In this document: one piece after another, positions 1 to 6,511 of the stretch
How the letters are laid out: each line of letters begins with the position of its first letter
Position numbering within the stretch: position 1 is the stretch's first letter
Notes under the pieces: model-generated
What the model saw: only the letters and a program-made list of their open reading frames with translations
The model's database searches: none
Told to the model about the DNA's origin: nothing
Position numbers and translations under genes: made by a program
Source: Marinosulfonomonas sp.
Lineage (GTDB): Bacteria; Pseudomonadota; Alphaproteobacteria; Rhodobacterales; Rhodobacteraceae
Direction: 5' to 3'
Assembly: GCA_022712735.1 (NCBI GenBank)
Contig: JAFLKA010000409.1
Location: forward strand, 1-7,202
DNA: 7,202 nucleotides

Positions 1-1
1 C

Positions 2-556
2 ACGTGTTTTCCATTCATTGTCACAGTTCTTGCCATCCTGCGTCAGGCCATCGGCTTGCAACAATCCCCACCCAATATGCTGATCATCAGTCTGGCGTTG
101 TTTTTAACCTACTTCGTAATGGAACCTGTATTCACCGAAGCCTGGGTCACAGGAATCGAGCCCTTGATCAATGACACGATCAGTGTCGAGGAATCATTCA
201 CAAAAGCGATTTCACCTTTTCGCCACTTCATGGCTGCGCGCATTGATCCGGATACCTTTGAATCCCTGGTTGCATTGCGCCCCGATGCAAAACTTGTCGG
301 TGAAACATCAGCCCAGCCACTTTCACTTCTGGTGCCTTCATTTCTGCTGTCCGAAATTGAGCGGGCATTCGAGATCGGCTTTTTGATCTTCCTGCCTTTT
401 TTGATTATCGACCTCGTCGTTGCGGCGGTTCTGATGTCTATGGGGATGATGATGGTCCCACCAGCAATCGTATCGCTTCCCTTCAAGCTTGCATTTTTTG
501 TTGTTGCCGACGGGTGGAGCCTTGTTTCAGGTGCGCTTGTAAGAAGCTACTTTTAG
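2..556 (+). CDS. fliP: Flagellar biosynthetic protein FliP, C-terminal 184 residues (5' end outside window)
   Basis: FliP is a core inner-membrane subunit of the flagellar type III export gate, where it assembles with FliQ and FliR. The reading frame is open to the left edge, and the first visible residues (ending LRQAIGLQQSPPN) match the conserved middle of the family, so the gene starts upstream; a TTG at 56 is not the start. Visible hallmarks are the hydrophobic segment around LALFLTYFVMEPVF, the signature SEIERAFEIGFLIFLPFLI running into the next membrane helix, the block MSMGMMMVPP, and the terminal LPFKLAFFVVADGW. FliP proteins are usually about 245 residues, so roughly the first quarter is missing. 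The signature begins PSF rather than the commoner PAF, a mild change. The gene converges on flgI with an 8-bp gap, so it belongs to a different transcription unit from the rest of the window. Confidence 0.97.
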   Translation, partial: TCFPFIVTVLAILRQAIGLQQSPPNMLIISLALFLTYFVMEPVFTEAWVTGIEPLINDTISVEESFTKAISPFRHFMAARIDPDTFESLVALRPDAKLVGETSAQPLSLLVPSFLLSEIERAFEIGFLIFLPFLIIDLVVAAVLMSMGMMMVPPAIVSLPFKLAFFVVADGWSLVSGALVRSYF

Positions 557-564
557 CGCCACAC

Positions 565-1671
565 TTACCTCACCACAAACTCGGCATGAAGGGCACCCGC
601 GGCTTTTATGCTTTTCAATATGTCGATCATATCTCGGGGGGATACGCCCAGCGCATTCAGCCCCGCGATAACCTCGGACAGGGATGTTCCTTCTGACAGC
701 TCTGCCAACCCGATCCCCGGCTCTTCTTGGATGGATGCCGATGTGCGGGGCACTACTACACTCTGGCCCGCGGCAAACGGGTTTGGTTGAACAACAATCG
801 GCTGCTCTTCTATGCGCAGTGTCAGATTTCCTTGCGACACAGCCACGCGCGAAATTCGCACATCTTCGCCCAGAACGATTGTGCCCGACCGCTGATCCAC
901 AACAACCCGTGCTTTGCGCTGTGGCTCAACCAACACATTCTCGACTTTCGAGATTGCGTGCGCTGCGGACGCTTGGCGCGTTGCCTTGATATCCAACTCA
1001 ACAGTTCCCGCATCCAGCATTCGCGCAACTGCACGGCCGAATAATTTGTTGATCGCCTGTTCAATACGCAAAGCCGTGGTAAAATCCGGCGTCCGCAACG
1101 CAAGCCTGATTTGCTCTAGCGCGGCAAAATCAAAATCGATTTCACGCTCTACATAGGCACCAGACGGAATGGAACCAGCCGTCGGCACCCCTTGAACAAC
1201 GCTGCCCGCATCGCCGCTGGCGGATACGCCACCCGCAATGATTGTGCCCTGCCCGACAGCGTATATCTGCCCATCCGCTGCATTCAACGGGGTCATAATA
1301 AGGGTGCCCCCCAACAGACTTTTTGCGTCACCAATTGCGGAAACCGTCACATCAATCCGGCTGCCCGCACGTGCAAACGGGGGCAAATTAGCTGTCACAA
1401 AAACCGCAGCGACATTTTTAGGGCGAAATTGTTCGCCGGTGATATTTACCCCGAGGCGTTCCAGAATATTCGTCATAATATCTTCGGTGAACGGAGCATT
1501 TCGAATGCCATCACCTGTTCCATTCAACCCAACAACCAGCCCGTAACCGACCAGATCATTGCCACGCACACCGTCAAATTCGACCAGATCCTTGATCCGG
1601 ATCGGGACGGCCAGTGAGACCGAAGGCAGCAAAAGAACAATTAGAATGAAAACAAAGATACGGTTGATCAT
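565..1671 (-). CDS. flgI: Flagellar P-ring protein FlgI
   Basis: FlgI forms the P ring, the periplasmic bushing around the flagellar rod in the peptidoglycan layer. The 368-residue protein has the usual family length. It starts with a Sec signal peptide: basic MINR, a hydrophobic core FVFILIVLLLP, and likely cleavage after SVSLA. The mature N-terminus VPIRIKDLVEFDGVRGNDLVGYGLVVGLNGTGDG is diagnostic in pattern, as are GGTLIMTPL and the C-terminal LNALGVSPRDMIDILKSIKAAGALHAE. There is no cysteine anywhere, so the disulfide known from the enteric protein cannot form. The ATG overlaps the flgL stop codon (ATGA, 1668-1671) and has only a weak GGA upstream, which suggests translation coupled to flgL. 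It is the last gene of the flgE-flgK-flgL-flgI run. No flgA or flgH is in the window. Confidence 0.98.
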   Translation of the reverse strand: MINRIFVFILIVLLLPSVSLAVPIRIKDLVEFDGVRGNDLVGYGLVVGLNGTGDGIRNAPFTEDIMTNILERLGVNITGEQFRPKNVAAVFVTANLPPFARAGSRIDVTVSAIGDAKSLLGGTLIMTPLNAADGQIYAVGQGTIIAGGVSASGDAGSVVQGVPTAGSIPSGAYVEREIDFDFAALEQIRLALRTPDFTTALRIEQAINKLFGRAVARMLDAGTVELDIKATRQASAAHAISKVENVLVEPQRKARVVVDQRSGTIVLGEDVRISRVAVSQGNLTLRIEEQPIVVQPNPFAAGQSVVVPRTSASIQEEPGIGLAELSEGTSLSEVIAGLNALGVSPRDMIDILKSIKAAGALHAEFVVR

Positions 1672-2678
1672 CTTAGGAAATCCACAAGGCTTAGGCGCGA
1701 CATGCGCGCGGTTAGGGCGTATAGCGTTTCCAGCTGGGTCTGGACGGCTTCCAGTTCGCTGGCAGCATCATATGGGTCGACCGACAAGAGTTCGGATTTA
1801 ACAATCTCGAGCCCCGAAATCTCGGATACGGTTTGTGCAAAAACGGTATCAATCTGGGCCTCGACCGCGCCAACACCAGCGCGCATTTCGGTTTGTTTGT
1901 CTTGGGCCGTAAGCAATTCATTTCCTGCATTACGCAGCAGCAGGGCCTGTTCTGAAAGGTCACCCGCAAGGGCACCTTCGGAAACCAGAGCAGCGATTGC
2001 CAGACCTTTCAAAGTATCACGCACAGTAGAATTGGCCGCCGTAAATGGCAGATCCGCCTCTTGGCCAACCCCGATTTTGAACGGCGCAAGTGGTGTGGAT
2101 GACCCCAGATAACCTGAAGTCTCAAACCCGCCTCCTGACGTGTTGAACCAATTGTCCACTGCCGTCTCTACACCTGCGGCGGTGGTCTGACCTGCGATTG
2201 CAATCTGCAAATCAGCAAGGATAGAATCTGCCGATGCAATTGCCGGACCATCTGTTGCAACCCCTGCAAAGATGCTACGCCCGCCCACCTGTGTATTCAG
2301 CGCCGAAACCACGGCATCAAATTTCTGGCGCACATCACTTGCGGTATTTTGAACCTGTGTTTGACTGGCAGAGTTGCCGGTGAGCAATAATGCGGAAACA
2401 GCGGCAGTGGTTTGCTCCTGCACCCTCTCTAACGCTGTCTGCATTGATGTTGCAAAATACGCTGCTTCATTTGATGCGCTTTTATAGGCCTCCAGTGATT
2501 TCAGCGATGTCTCGATTGTCGAAACCATTGTAAAATCACCCGAAAACCGCTTGGACACATCACTGGTGCGTCCAGTGGACAGTTCTTGCGACAATCGGGT
2601 GGCGGTGGTTTTAAGTTCGGTATTTTGACGCCGTATCATATAGGTCTGCGCCATGTCACCGATTGAGATGTAGCTCAT
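1668..2678 (-). CDS. flgL: Flagellar hook-filament junction protein FlgL (HAP3)
   Basis: FlgL is the second hook-filament junction protein, lying between FlgK and the flagellin filament, and is exported by the flagellar type III system without a cleaved signal. The protein has 336 residues, close to the enteric length of about 317. The flagellin-like N-terminal helical region is visible: MSYISIGDMAQTYMIRRQNTEL, then LSQELSTGRTSDVSKRFSGD, then a long heptad-like stretch to about residue 95. The C-terminal region (about residues 255-336) is again helical and flagellin-like, ending SLVDFLR. The middle is variable, rich in Gly, Ser, Thr and Ala. It starts 3 bp after the flgK stop and is preceded by GAGGA at 8-nt spacing, which supports this ATG. 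Flagellin is the main alternative, but the position directly after flgK and the terminal sequences favour FlgL. Confidence 0.93.
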   Translation of the reverse strand: MSYISIGDMAQTYMIRRQNTELKTTATRLSQELSTGRTSDVSKRFSGDFTMVSTIETSLKSLEAYKSASNEAAYFATSMQTALERVQEQTTAAVSALLLTGNSASQTQVQNTASDVRQKFDAVVSALNTQVGGRSIFAGVATDGPAIASADSILADLQIAIAGQTTAAGVETAVDNWFNTSGGGFETSGYLGSSTPLAPFKIGVGQEADLPFTAANSTVRDTLKGLAIAALVSEGALAGDLSEQALLLRNAGNELLTAQDKQTEMRAGVGAVEAQIDTVFAQTVSEISGLEIVKSELLSVDPYDAASELEAVQTQLETLYALTARMSRLSLVDFLR

Positions 2679-2681
2679 GAT

Positions 2682-4136
2682 CTATATCCTCAACAGGGTT
2701 TGAATTAACTCATCTATGGTCTGCATAACGCGGGCGTTGGCGGCAAAGGATTGCTCGACCAGTAACAGTTGCTGCATCTCGTAATCTGTATCGACACCAT
2801 TTTGCAGTTCTTGAGTTTTCAAAGTGTCCACCTTGATTGAAGAGAACGCGATTTCGGCCTCGGCTGATTGCCGTTCAGAGCTGATTATCGAGAGGAAATC
2901 TGATGCCAGACCCGAGGCTGATCGTGCCGCAGTGGTAAAACTACCGGATACCGGTGGCTGCGTTTCGGTCAGTGCCGTCGACAGGTTTTGGAGTAATGTT
3001 GCGTTGCCAACTTCGCCCTGGGTGGCAGCCCCAATTCCATCGCGCAATCGCCAAACCGCGCCCCCTGCAACGGGATCAACCCGCGTGTTTATCGACAGTC
3101 GGGCAGAAAGCCCTGCTTGGTTTGCCGTATCAAAATAGGCTCCGGCATCGGTGAACAACCCTGCGTCTGTGGCGGTAAGGGTTGGGTCAACGGCGGGATC
3201 TTGAAACCGTTCAACCAGATCACGGGCCACAACGTCCAGATTGGTCTGTGCTGTGGTGGCCAATTCGTCGCGCACTTCAAACAATGCGGTCAATGATCCA
3301 CCAGATAGAATGCCATTCCCGCCGGTGCTGACCGGATTGCCGTTCAGGGTTAGACCTGAAAGCGACCCTGCGCCCATTGTCATATCTTCGGTAATCAGGC
3401 CCACACTGGTAAATCCGATTTCCGCCGCACGACCATCCAGCAATATTGCACCACCCGTTGTGATCAGTGCAATCTGGCCCCGATCACGCGGCACGGCACG
3501 CATCGGCACAATCGACGAAATCTGATCCACCAACTGTTGTCTCTGATCCATCAAGGCAGACGTGTCCCGTCCGCTGCTGTTTTGGGTTAGAATTGCTTTG
3601 TTAAGGTCTTCGATCCGTTTTAGCGAGGTGTTCAACTGGTCAACTTGCTGCGAGATTGTTTGGTCCGCCTGGGTGCGCTGATTCTGGATTTCACGCGAGA
3701 TTGTGTTGATATGATCGGTCACCCCTTGCGCATTACGCAGGACATTTTGCAAGCGCGGTTCGGAATCAGGACGGCTGGCAGCCTCTATAAAGGCAGCATC
3801 CAGCCCAGCCAACCGATCCGAGAGTGATCCGGCAGTGCCCGGTTCGCCAACGACATCTTCAATCCGTTGCAAGAACCCTGCATGGGTCGAGGATGCCCCC
3901 AATGACGCATCCGCCAACCGCCGATCAGCAATCACAACCTGATCAACAACACGCGATACGCCATCAATATGAACACCTGCCCCTTCGCCGCCCAGCACGC
4001 GGGATGACAGGTCCAGCTCCCGCCTGCCATACCCGTCTGTCAGCGCGTTTGCGATGTTTGACGACACGACTTCGGCTGCCCGCGACGATGCGGTCAGGCC
4101 TGACAGGGCATTGGATAGTGCGCTTGACATACTCAT
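2682..4136 (-). CDS. flgK: Flagellar hook-associated protein FlgK (HAP1)
   Basis: FlgK is the first junction protein, built directly on the hook tip. The protein has 484 residues, shorter than the enteric form (about 547). The N-terminus shows the rod/hook motif in SALSGLTASSRAAEVVSSNIANALTDGYGRRELD (about residues 11-43), with the family pattern SNIAN followed by GYGR. A long coiled-coil-like segment follows at about 140-200 (INTISREIQNQRTQADQTI, then QQVDQLNTSLKRIEDLNKAI). The C-terminus VEQSFAANARVMQTIDELIQTLLRI is the shared terminal domain, clearly related to the end of FlgE next door. The ATG at 4136 is chosen over an in-frame ATG six bases downstream because a perfect AAGGAGG lies 7 nt upstream of it. 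It sits 26 bp after flgE and 3 bp before flgL. Confidence 0.97.
   Translation of the reverse strand: MSMSSALSNALSGLTASSRAAEVVSSNIANALTDGYGRRELDLSSRVLGGEGAGVHIDGVSRVVDQVVIADRRLADASLGASSTHAGFLQRIEDVVGEPGTAGSLSDRLAGLDAAFIEAASRPDSEPRLQNVLRNAQGVTDHINTISREIQNQRTQADQTISQQVDQLNTSLKRIEDLNKAILTQNSSGRDTSALMDQRQQLVDQISSIVPMRAVPRDRGQIALITTGGAILLDGRAAEIGFTSVGLITEDMTMGAGSLSGLTLNGNPVSTGGNGILSGGSLTALFEVRDELATTAQTNLDVVARDLVERFQDPAVDPTLTATDAGLFTDAGAYFDTANQAGLSARLSINTRVDPVAGGAVWRLRDGIGAATQGEVGNATLLQNLSTALTETQPPVSGSFTTAARSASGLASDFLSIISSERQSAEAEIAFSSIKVDTLKTQELQNGVDTDYEMQQLLLVEQSFAANARVMQTIDELIQTLLRI
2687..2691 (-). promoter_or_regulatory. Shine-Dalgarno of flgL inside the flgK 3' end
   Basis: GAGGA at 8-nt spacing from the flgL ATG (2678) lies within the last codons of flgK, so ribosomes finishing flgK can re-initiate on flgL three bases after the flgK stop. 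Confidence 0.65.
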
Positions 4137-4143
4137 GGTCTAG

Positions 4144-4150
4144 CCTCCTT
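4144..4150 (-). promoter_or_regulatory. Strong Shine-Dalgarno of flgK
   Basis: AAGGAGG, fully complementary to the 16S rRNA tail, lies 7 nt upstream of the flgK ATG at 4136. It decides between that ATG and a second in-frame ATG at 4130. It is the strongest ribosome binding site in the window and lies in the 26-bp flgE-flgK gap. Confidence 0.85.
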
Positions 4151-4162
4151 CAATCCCCCCGG

Positions 4163-5470
4163 TTATCGTTTGATATTCGTTGTCTCCTGCAGCATTTCGT
4201 CCACTGTCTGGATCACTTTGGCGTTTGAGGAATAGGCGCGCTGTGTCTCGATCAGCGCGGTCAACTCGCCAGCCACATCAGTGGTTGAACTTTCACGGGC
4301 AAACCCCTCAACGGAACCCGTCGGGCCATCACCTGCGTCCCACAAAAAGAACGAGCCTGAGCTGGGGGAAACCTGATAGGATTGATTGCTCAGTGACGTC
4401 AGACCATTTGTATTTGGCACATCAACCAGCGGGACCTGATATATTCGCCGAATAAAACCTGTATCATATGTGGCTGTAATAAAACCGTTATCATCAATTT
4501 CAACCGATGTCAGATTACCAACAGGAGAACCATCCTTGGTAATCGATGTTGGGGCAAAGCTGTCGGACAGTTGCGTTAACCCATTCGGGTCTCCAACTTT
4601 ACCGATGGTCATGGTCAGGGGCCCACCATCAACCGTCAGGGCCAATGTACCATCTGCCGCATTATATGCCCCACCCGAAACAGCTGTGACCGAGGCAAGC
4701 GTACCACCATTGGCGCGCGTATCATCAAAAACCAGCGTGTATTCCCCGATCACAGCACCGGCCTGAGCCGAATCCTTGATCTGCATGGTCCATGTATTTG
4801 AGGAGCCGGTACCGGGAACCGTTGGTATGAATGTAATGTCTAGCGTCTCTGATGTTCCTAGATTGCCGAAATACTCAACCGACAACGGAAGTGTATCCCC
4901 GGCTGCGCCCGCTGCCGTATCGGTTGCCGGTAGGTTTACACCCAAGTTCATAGTCGTAGTCGGGTCGCCCGCACTTTGGTTGGCATTGATCACAACCGGC
5001 TCAAGACCTGAAATCGTATCCCGCGGATACGTCGAAATTGTCCCATCGGATTCTGCTGGCCAACCCAATAGTACCAGACCGGATTCTGTTTTCAAAACCC
5101 CGTTTGCATCGGTGTGAAACGACCCTGTTCTGGTCATCATCAATGGCTGATCACCAGATGTGTTCCCAAGCGAAACTGCCGTGGTCACAGGCAACATCCC
5201 GCGCCCACCAACCGCAATATCCATTGCATTACTGGTCCCCACCAACGCGCCACGTTCTTCAATCAGCCGTACGGTCGACGCCCGAACACCGCCCGCCGAA
5301 TAGGTGCCGGACCCAGGGTTGTTATTAATTACAAGAGATTCAAAATCGGCCTCGGCTCGCTTGTAACCATAGGTGCCGGAGTTTGCGATATTGTCGGCAA
5401 TTGTTGCCAGACGTGTGGCGTTGGCCGCGAGGCCTGCAACGCCTGCATTTAGCGAAGAAGATATTGTCAT
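4163..5470 (-). CDS. flgE: Flagellar hook protein FlgE
   Basis: FlgE is the subunit of the hook, the flexible joint between basal body and filament, exported by the flagellar type III system. The 435-residue protein begins MTISSSLNAGVAGLAANATRLATIADNIANSGTYGYKR, with the conserved DNIAN and TYGYKR elements of the rod/hook N-terminal domain (about 1-40). The block TSNAMDIAVGGRGMLPV (about 79-95) matches the family's D1-entry region, though PV after GML is less typical. The middle (about 130-340) is a variable, surface-exposed domain rich in Gly, Thr, Ser and Asp. The C-terminal domain ends ETQRAYSSNAKVIQTVDEMLQETTNIKR. The frame is open 63 bases further upstream to a possible start at 5533, but the conserved N-terminus starts exactly at 5470 and AAAGG lies 6 nt before it. 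It is the first gene of the flgE-flgK-flgL-flgI run. Confidence 0.97.
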   Translation of the reverse strand: MTISSSLNAGVAGLAANATRLATIADNIANSGTYGYKRAEADFESLVINNNPGSGTYSAGGVRASTVRLIEERGALVGTSNAMDIAVGGRGMLPVTTAVSLGNTSGDQPLMMTRTGSFHTDANGVLKTESGLVLLGWPAESDGTISTYPRDTISGLEPVVINANQSAGDPTTTMNLGVNLPATDTAAGAAGDTLPLSVEYFGNLGTSETLDITFIPTVPGTGSSNTWTMQIKDSAQAGAVIGEYTLVFDDTRANGGTLASVTAVSGGAYNAADGTLALTVDGGPLTMTIGKVGDPNGLTQLSDSFAPTSITKDGSPVGNLTSVEIDDNGFITATYDTGFIRRIYQVPLVDVPNTNGLTSLSNQSYQVSPSSGSFFLWDAGDGPTGSVEGFARESSTTDVAGELTALIETQRAYSSNAKVIQTVDEMLQETTNIKR

Positions 5471-5476
5471 GGTGCG

Positions 5477-5481
5477 CCTTT
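5477..5481 (-). promoter_or_regulatory. Shine-Dalgarno of flgE
   Basis: AAAGG at 6-nt spacing from the ATG at 5470 supports the shorter FlgE start. The further upstream start at 5533 would add 21 residues that do not resemble any hook protein N-terminus. Confidence 0.6.
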
Positions 5482-5532
5482 CTGCTGCATCAACCCCATA
5501 GGGTCTCGGCAAACAGCAATAAGGACGCGCCA

Positions 5533-5548
5533 TTAACAGGGCGCTAAC
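5533..5548. promoter_or_regulatory. CtrA-like box upstream of flgE
   Basis: TTAA, 7 bp, CTAAC differs by one base from the CtrA consensus TTAA-N7-TTAAC. It lies 63-78 bp upstream of the flgE ATG. CtrA controls flagellar genes in many alphaproteobacteria, including Rhodobacterales, which makes the context suitable. If the sigma-28-like promoter is used, the box is downstream of the start point, where binding would repress; if another promoter is used, it could activate. Confidence 0.3.
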
Positions 5549-5550
5549 AA

Positions 5551-5571
5551 GTAAAATGCTATTTATTTTAC
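5551..5571. repeat. Perfect 7-bp inverted repeat with 7-bp spacer, possible operator
   Basis: GTAAAAT (5551-5557) and ATTTTAC (5565-5571) are exact reverse complements separated by GCTATTT. The 21-bp dyad is centred at 5561, at the predicted start point of the sigma-28-like promoter, and it overlaps the last bases of its -10 element. A dimeric regulator is one explanation. A transcription terminator for motB is less likely because the stem is AT-rich and no run of U follows it. Confidence 0.4.
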
Positions 5572-5593
5572 CGGCATTCCGGACTTACCTTTA
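5568..5593 (-). promoter_or_regulatory. Candidate sigma-28-like promoter for flgE-flgK-flgL-flgI
   Basis: Read toward flgE, this gives TAAAGGTA (5593-5586), a 10-bp spacer, then GCCGGTAA (5575-5568). The FliA (sigma-28) consensus is TAAAGTTT, 11 bp, GCCGATAA, so the match is 6 of 8 and 7 of 8 with a spacer one base short. The start point would fall near 5561, giving a leader of about 90 nt before the flgE ATG. The position, between motB and the first gene of a four-gene run, is right for a promoter. The match was found by eye, and whether this organism has a FliA cannot be seen here. Confidence 0.4.
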
Positions 5594-5611
5594 TCCTGTA
5601 AATTTCAACCC

Positions 5612-6430
5612 CTACTTATTGGTGCGCAACAGGATCAATTCCATTCGGTTGTTCCGTACCGCCATCGGATTTGTGACGGCAGGTTTGCGATCTGCATACC
5701 CTGTCACCCGCTGGATACGCCGCGTATCAAACCCTGCCCCTTCCAACAGTCGCCGCAACTGATCCGCGCGGGCCGATGACAGATCCCAAACCGGATTTTC
5801 CACCAACACAATGGGGTGCGACCTGATATGTCCGTTCACTGCAACCTCGTTTTTTACAATACCAAAGACATCCGCCATCATCTTGGCGATCTCTTTCAAC
5901 ATAGGGGTTGGCATGGCAGTGCCTTCCTCGAACAATGGCACATCATCCAGATCAAACAGCTCGATGATCAGACCCTCGTCAGTAACGCGAGTCACGATGT
6001 GTTTCATCGCATTGTCCATCACCAGACTTTCACCGCCGCCACCCGACAGCATCGATTCCACCTCGGATAAACTGTCTTCATCCCCGGAGGATGTTCCGCC
6101 GGTGCTATCCTGCATTGCAGCCGCAAAAACCGCAGCCCCCGTGCCGTTACGCGCCAATGTGTCTTCGGTGAAAACACTATCCCCGCCAAAGGCACCATCG
6201 CCGCCGCCCGAAACCCGGGCCATCGGAATCGTCGGACTAAAATAGTCCGCAATCCCCTTACGTTGACTCTCAGTTGTCGCGTTCAACAGCCACATCAGCA
6301 TAAAGAAGGCCATCATGGCCGTCACAAAATCAGCATAGGCAACTTTCCAGGCACCACCATGGTGCCCGCCGCCTGCAATGATTTTTTTACGCTTGATGAT
6401 AATGACTGGCGCGTTTGCTTGCGCACTCAT
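5612..6430 (-). CDS. motB: Flagellar motor stator protein MotB
   Basis: MotB pairs with MotA to form the ion-conducting stator and anchors it to peptidoglycan. The 272-residue protein has a basic cytoplasmic N-terminus (IIIKRKK), then GGAWKVAYADFVTAMMAFFMLMWLLN (about residues 25-50), a single membrane helix carrying the conserved ion-binding aspartate (D34, equivalent to enteric D32). SQRKGIADYFSPT (55-67) fits the plug region. A linker rich in Gly, Ser and Asp follows (about 74-140). The OmpA-like peptidoglycan-binding domain covers about 145-272, with WDLSSARADQLRRLL and GYADRKP visible. In the loop that is usually GHTD it reads GHIRSHP (200-206). ATG 6430 is preferred over an in-frame GTG at 6451 because GAGG lies 7 nt before it. 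Neither neighbour is motA. The proton is the probable coupling ion, but this is not shown. Confidence 0.97.
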   Translation of the reverse strand: MSAQANAPVIIIKRKKIIAGGGHHGGAWKVAYADFVTAMMAFFMLMWLLNATTESQRKGIADYFSPTIPMARVSGGGDGAFGGDSVFTEDTLARNGTGAAVFAAAMQDSTGGTSSGDEDSLSEVESMLSGGGGESLVMDNAMKHIVTRVTDEGLIIELFDLDDVPLFEEGTAMPTPMLKEIAKMMADVFGIVKNEVAVNGHIRSHPIVLVENPVWDLSSARADQLRRLLEGAGFDTRRIQRVTGYADRKPAVTNPMAVRNNRMELILLRTNK

Positions 6431-6437
6431 TCCACCA

Positions 6438-6441
6438 CCTC
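6438..6441 (-). promoter_or_regulatory. Shine-Dalgarno of motB
   Basis: GAGG at 7-nt spacing from the ATG at 6430 supports that start over the in-frame GTG at 6451, which would add seven residues (rich in Gly and basic residues) that include this site. Confidence 0.65.
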
Positions 6442-6477
6442 GTTTATTCACCCACCGATAGGGATAACAGGCAGATG

Positions 6478-6493
6478 TAAACGCGCGCTTAAC
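6478..6493. promoter_or_regulatory. CtrA-like box upstream of motB
   Basis: TAAA, 7 bp, TTAAC differs by one base from the CtrA consensus and has the same 7-bp spacing as the box upstream of flgE. It lies 48-63 bp before the motB ATG, within the 81-bp gap after the racemase-family gene. The same bases form a near-palindrome around CGCGCG, which is an alternative explanation. I found no convincing -10/-35 pair in this gap. Confidence 0.3.
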
Positions 6494-6511
6494 CTTTCAA
6501 ATTGTCTGGAT

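Noticed and set aside
109..486. 125-codon open frame on the minus strand opposite fliP
   Set aside because: It is antisense to conserved fliP, rich in Arg, Ser and Thr, without any family motif or credible start signal.
1192..1617. 141-codon open frame on the plus strand opposite flgI
   Set aside because: It is fully antisense to a secure flgI, with many Cys, Arg and Asn residues and no recognisable motif; a shadow of flgI codon use.
5516..5532. Sigma-54-like TGGCGC...TTGC toward flgE
   Set aside because: The spacing between the GG and GC elements is two bases too long, and sigma-54 promoters are strict on this spacing.
5471..5533. Longer FlgE starting at 5533
   Set aside because: The 21 extra residues (rich in Arg, Pro and Cys) do not resemble hook proteins; the conserved N-terminus and ribosome binding site fit 5470.
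5527..5544. GCGCC-N8-GGCGC inverted repeat before flgE as a terminator for motB
   Set aside because: The stem is only 5 bp and no U run follows in either direction; it overlaps the CtrA-like box instead.
5811..6245. 144-codon open frame on the plus strand opposite motB
   Set aside because: It is antisense to a secure motB and rich in Ser, Pro and Thr, as expected from the reverse complement of the Gly/Ser/Asp linker.
6459..6471. TAGGGATAACAGG, identical to the first 13 bases of the 18-bp I-SceI homing endonuclease site
   Set aside because: The remaining bases do not match, no intron or homing endonuclease is nearby, and the gap is ordinary upstream sequence of motB. Coincidence.
6465..6510. 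Sigma-28-like or housekeeping promoter before motB
   Set aside because: The best candidates (TAAG-N15-GCCTGTTA; TTGAAA with no good -10) match too poorly to list as a promoter.
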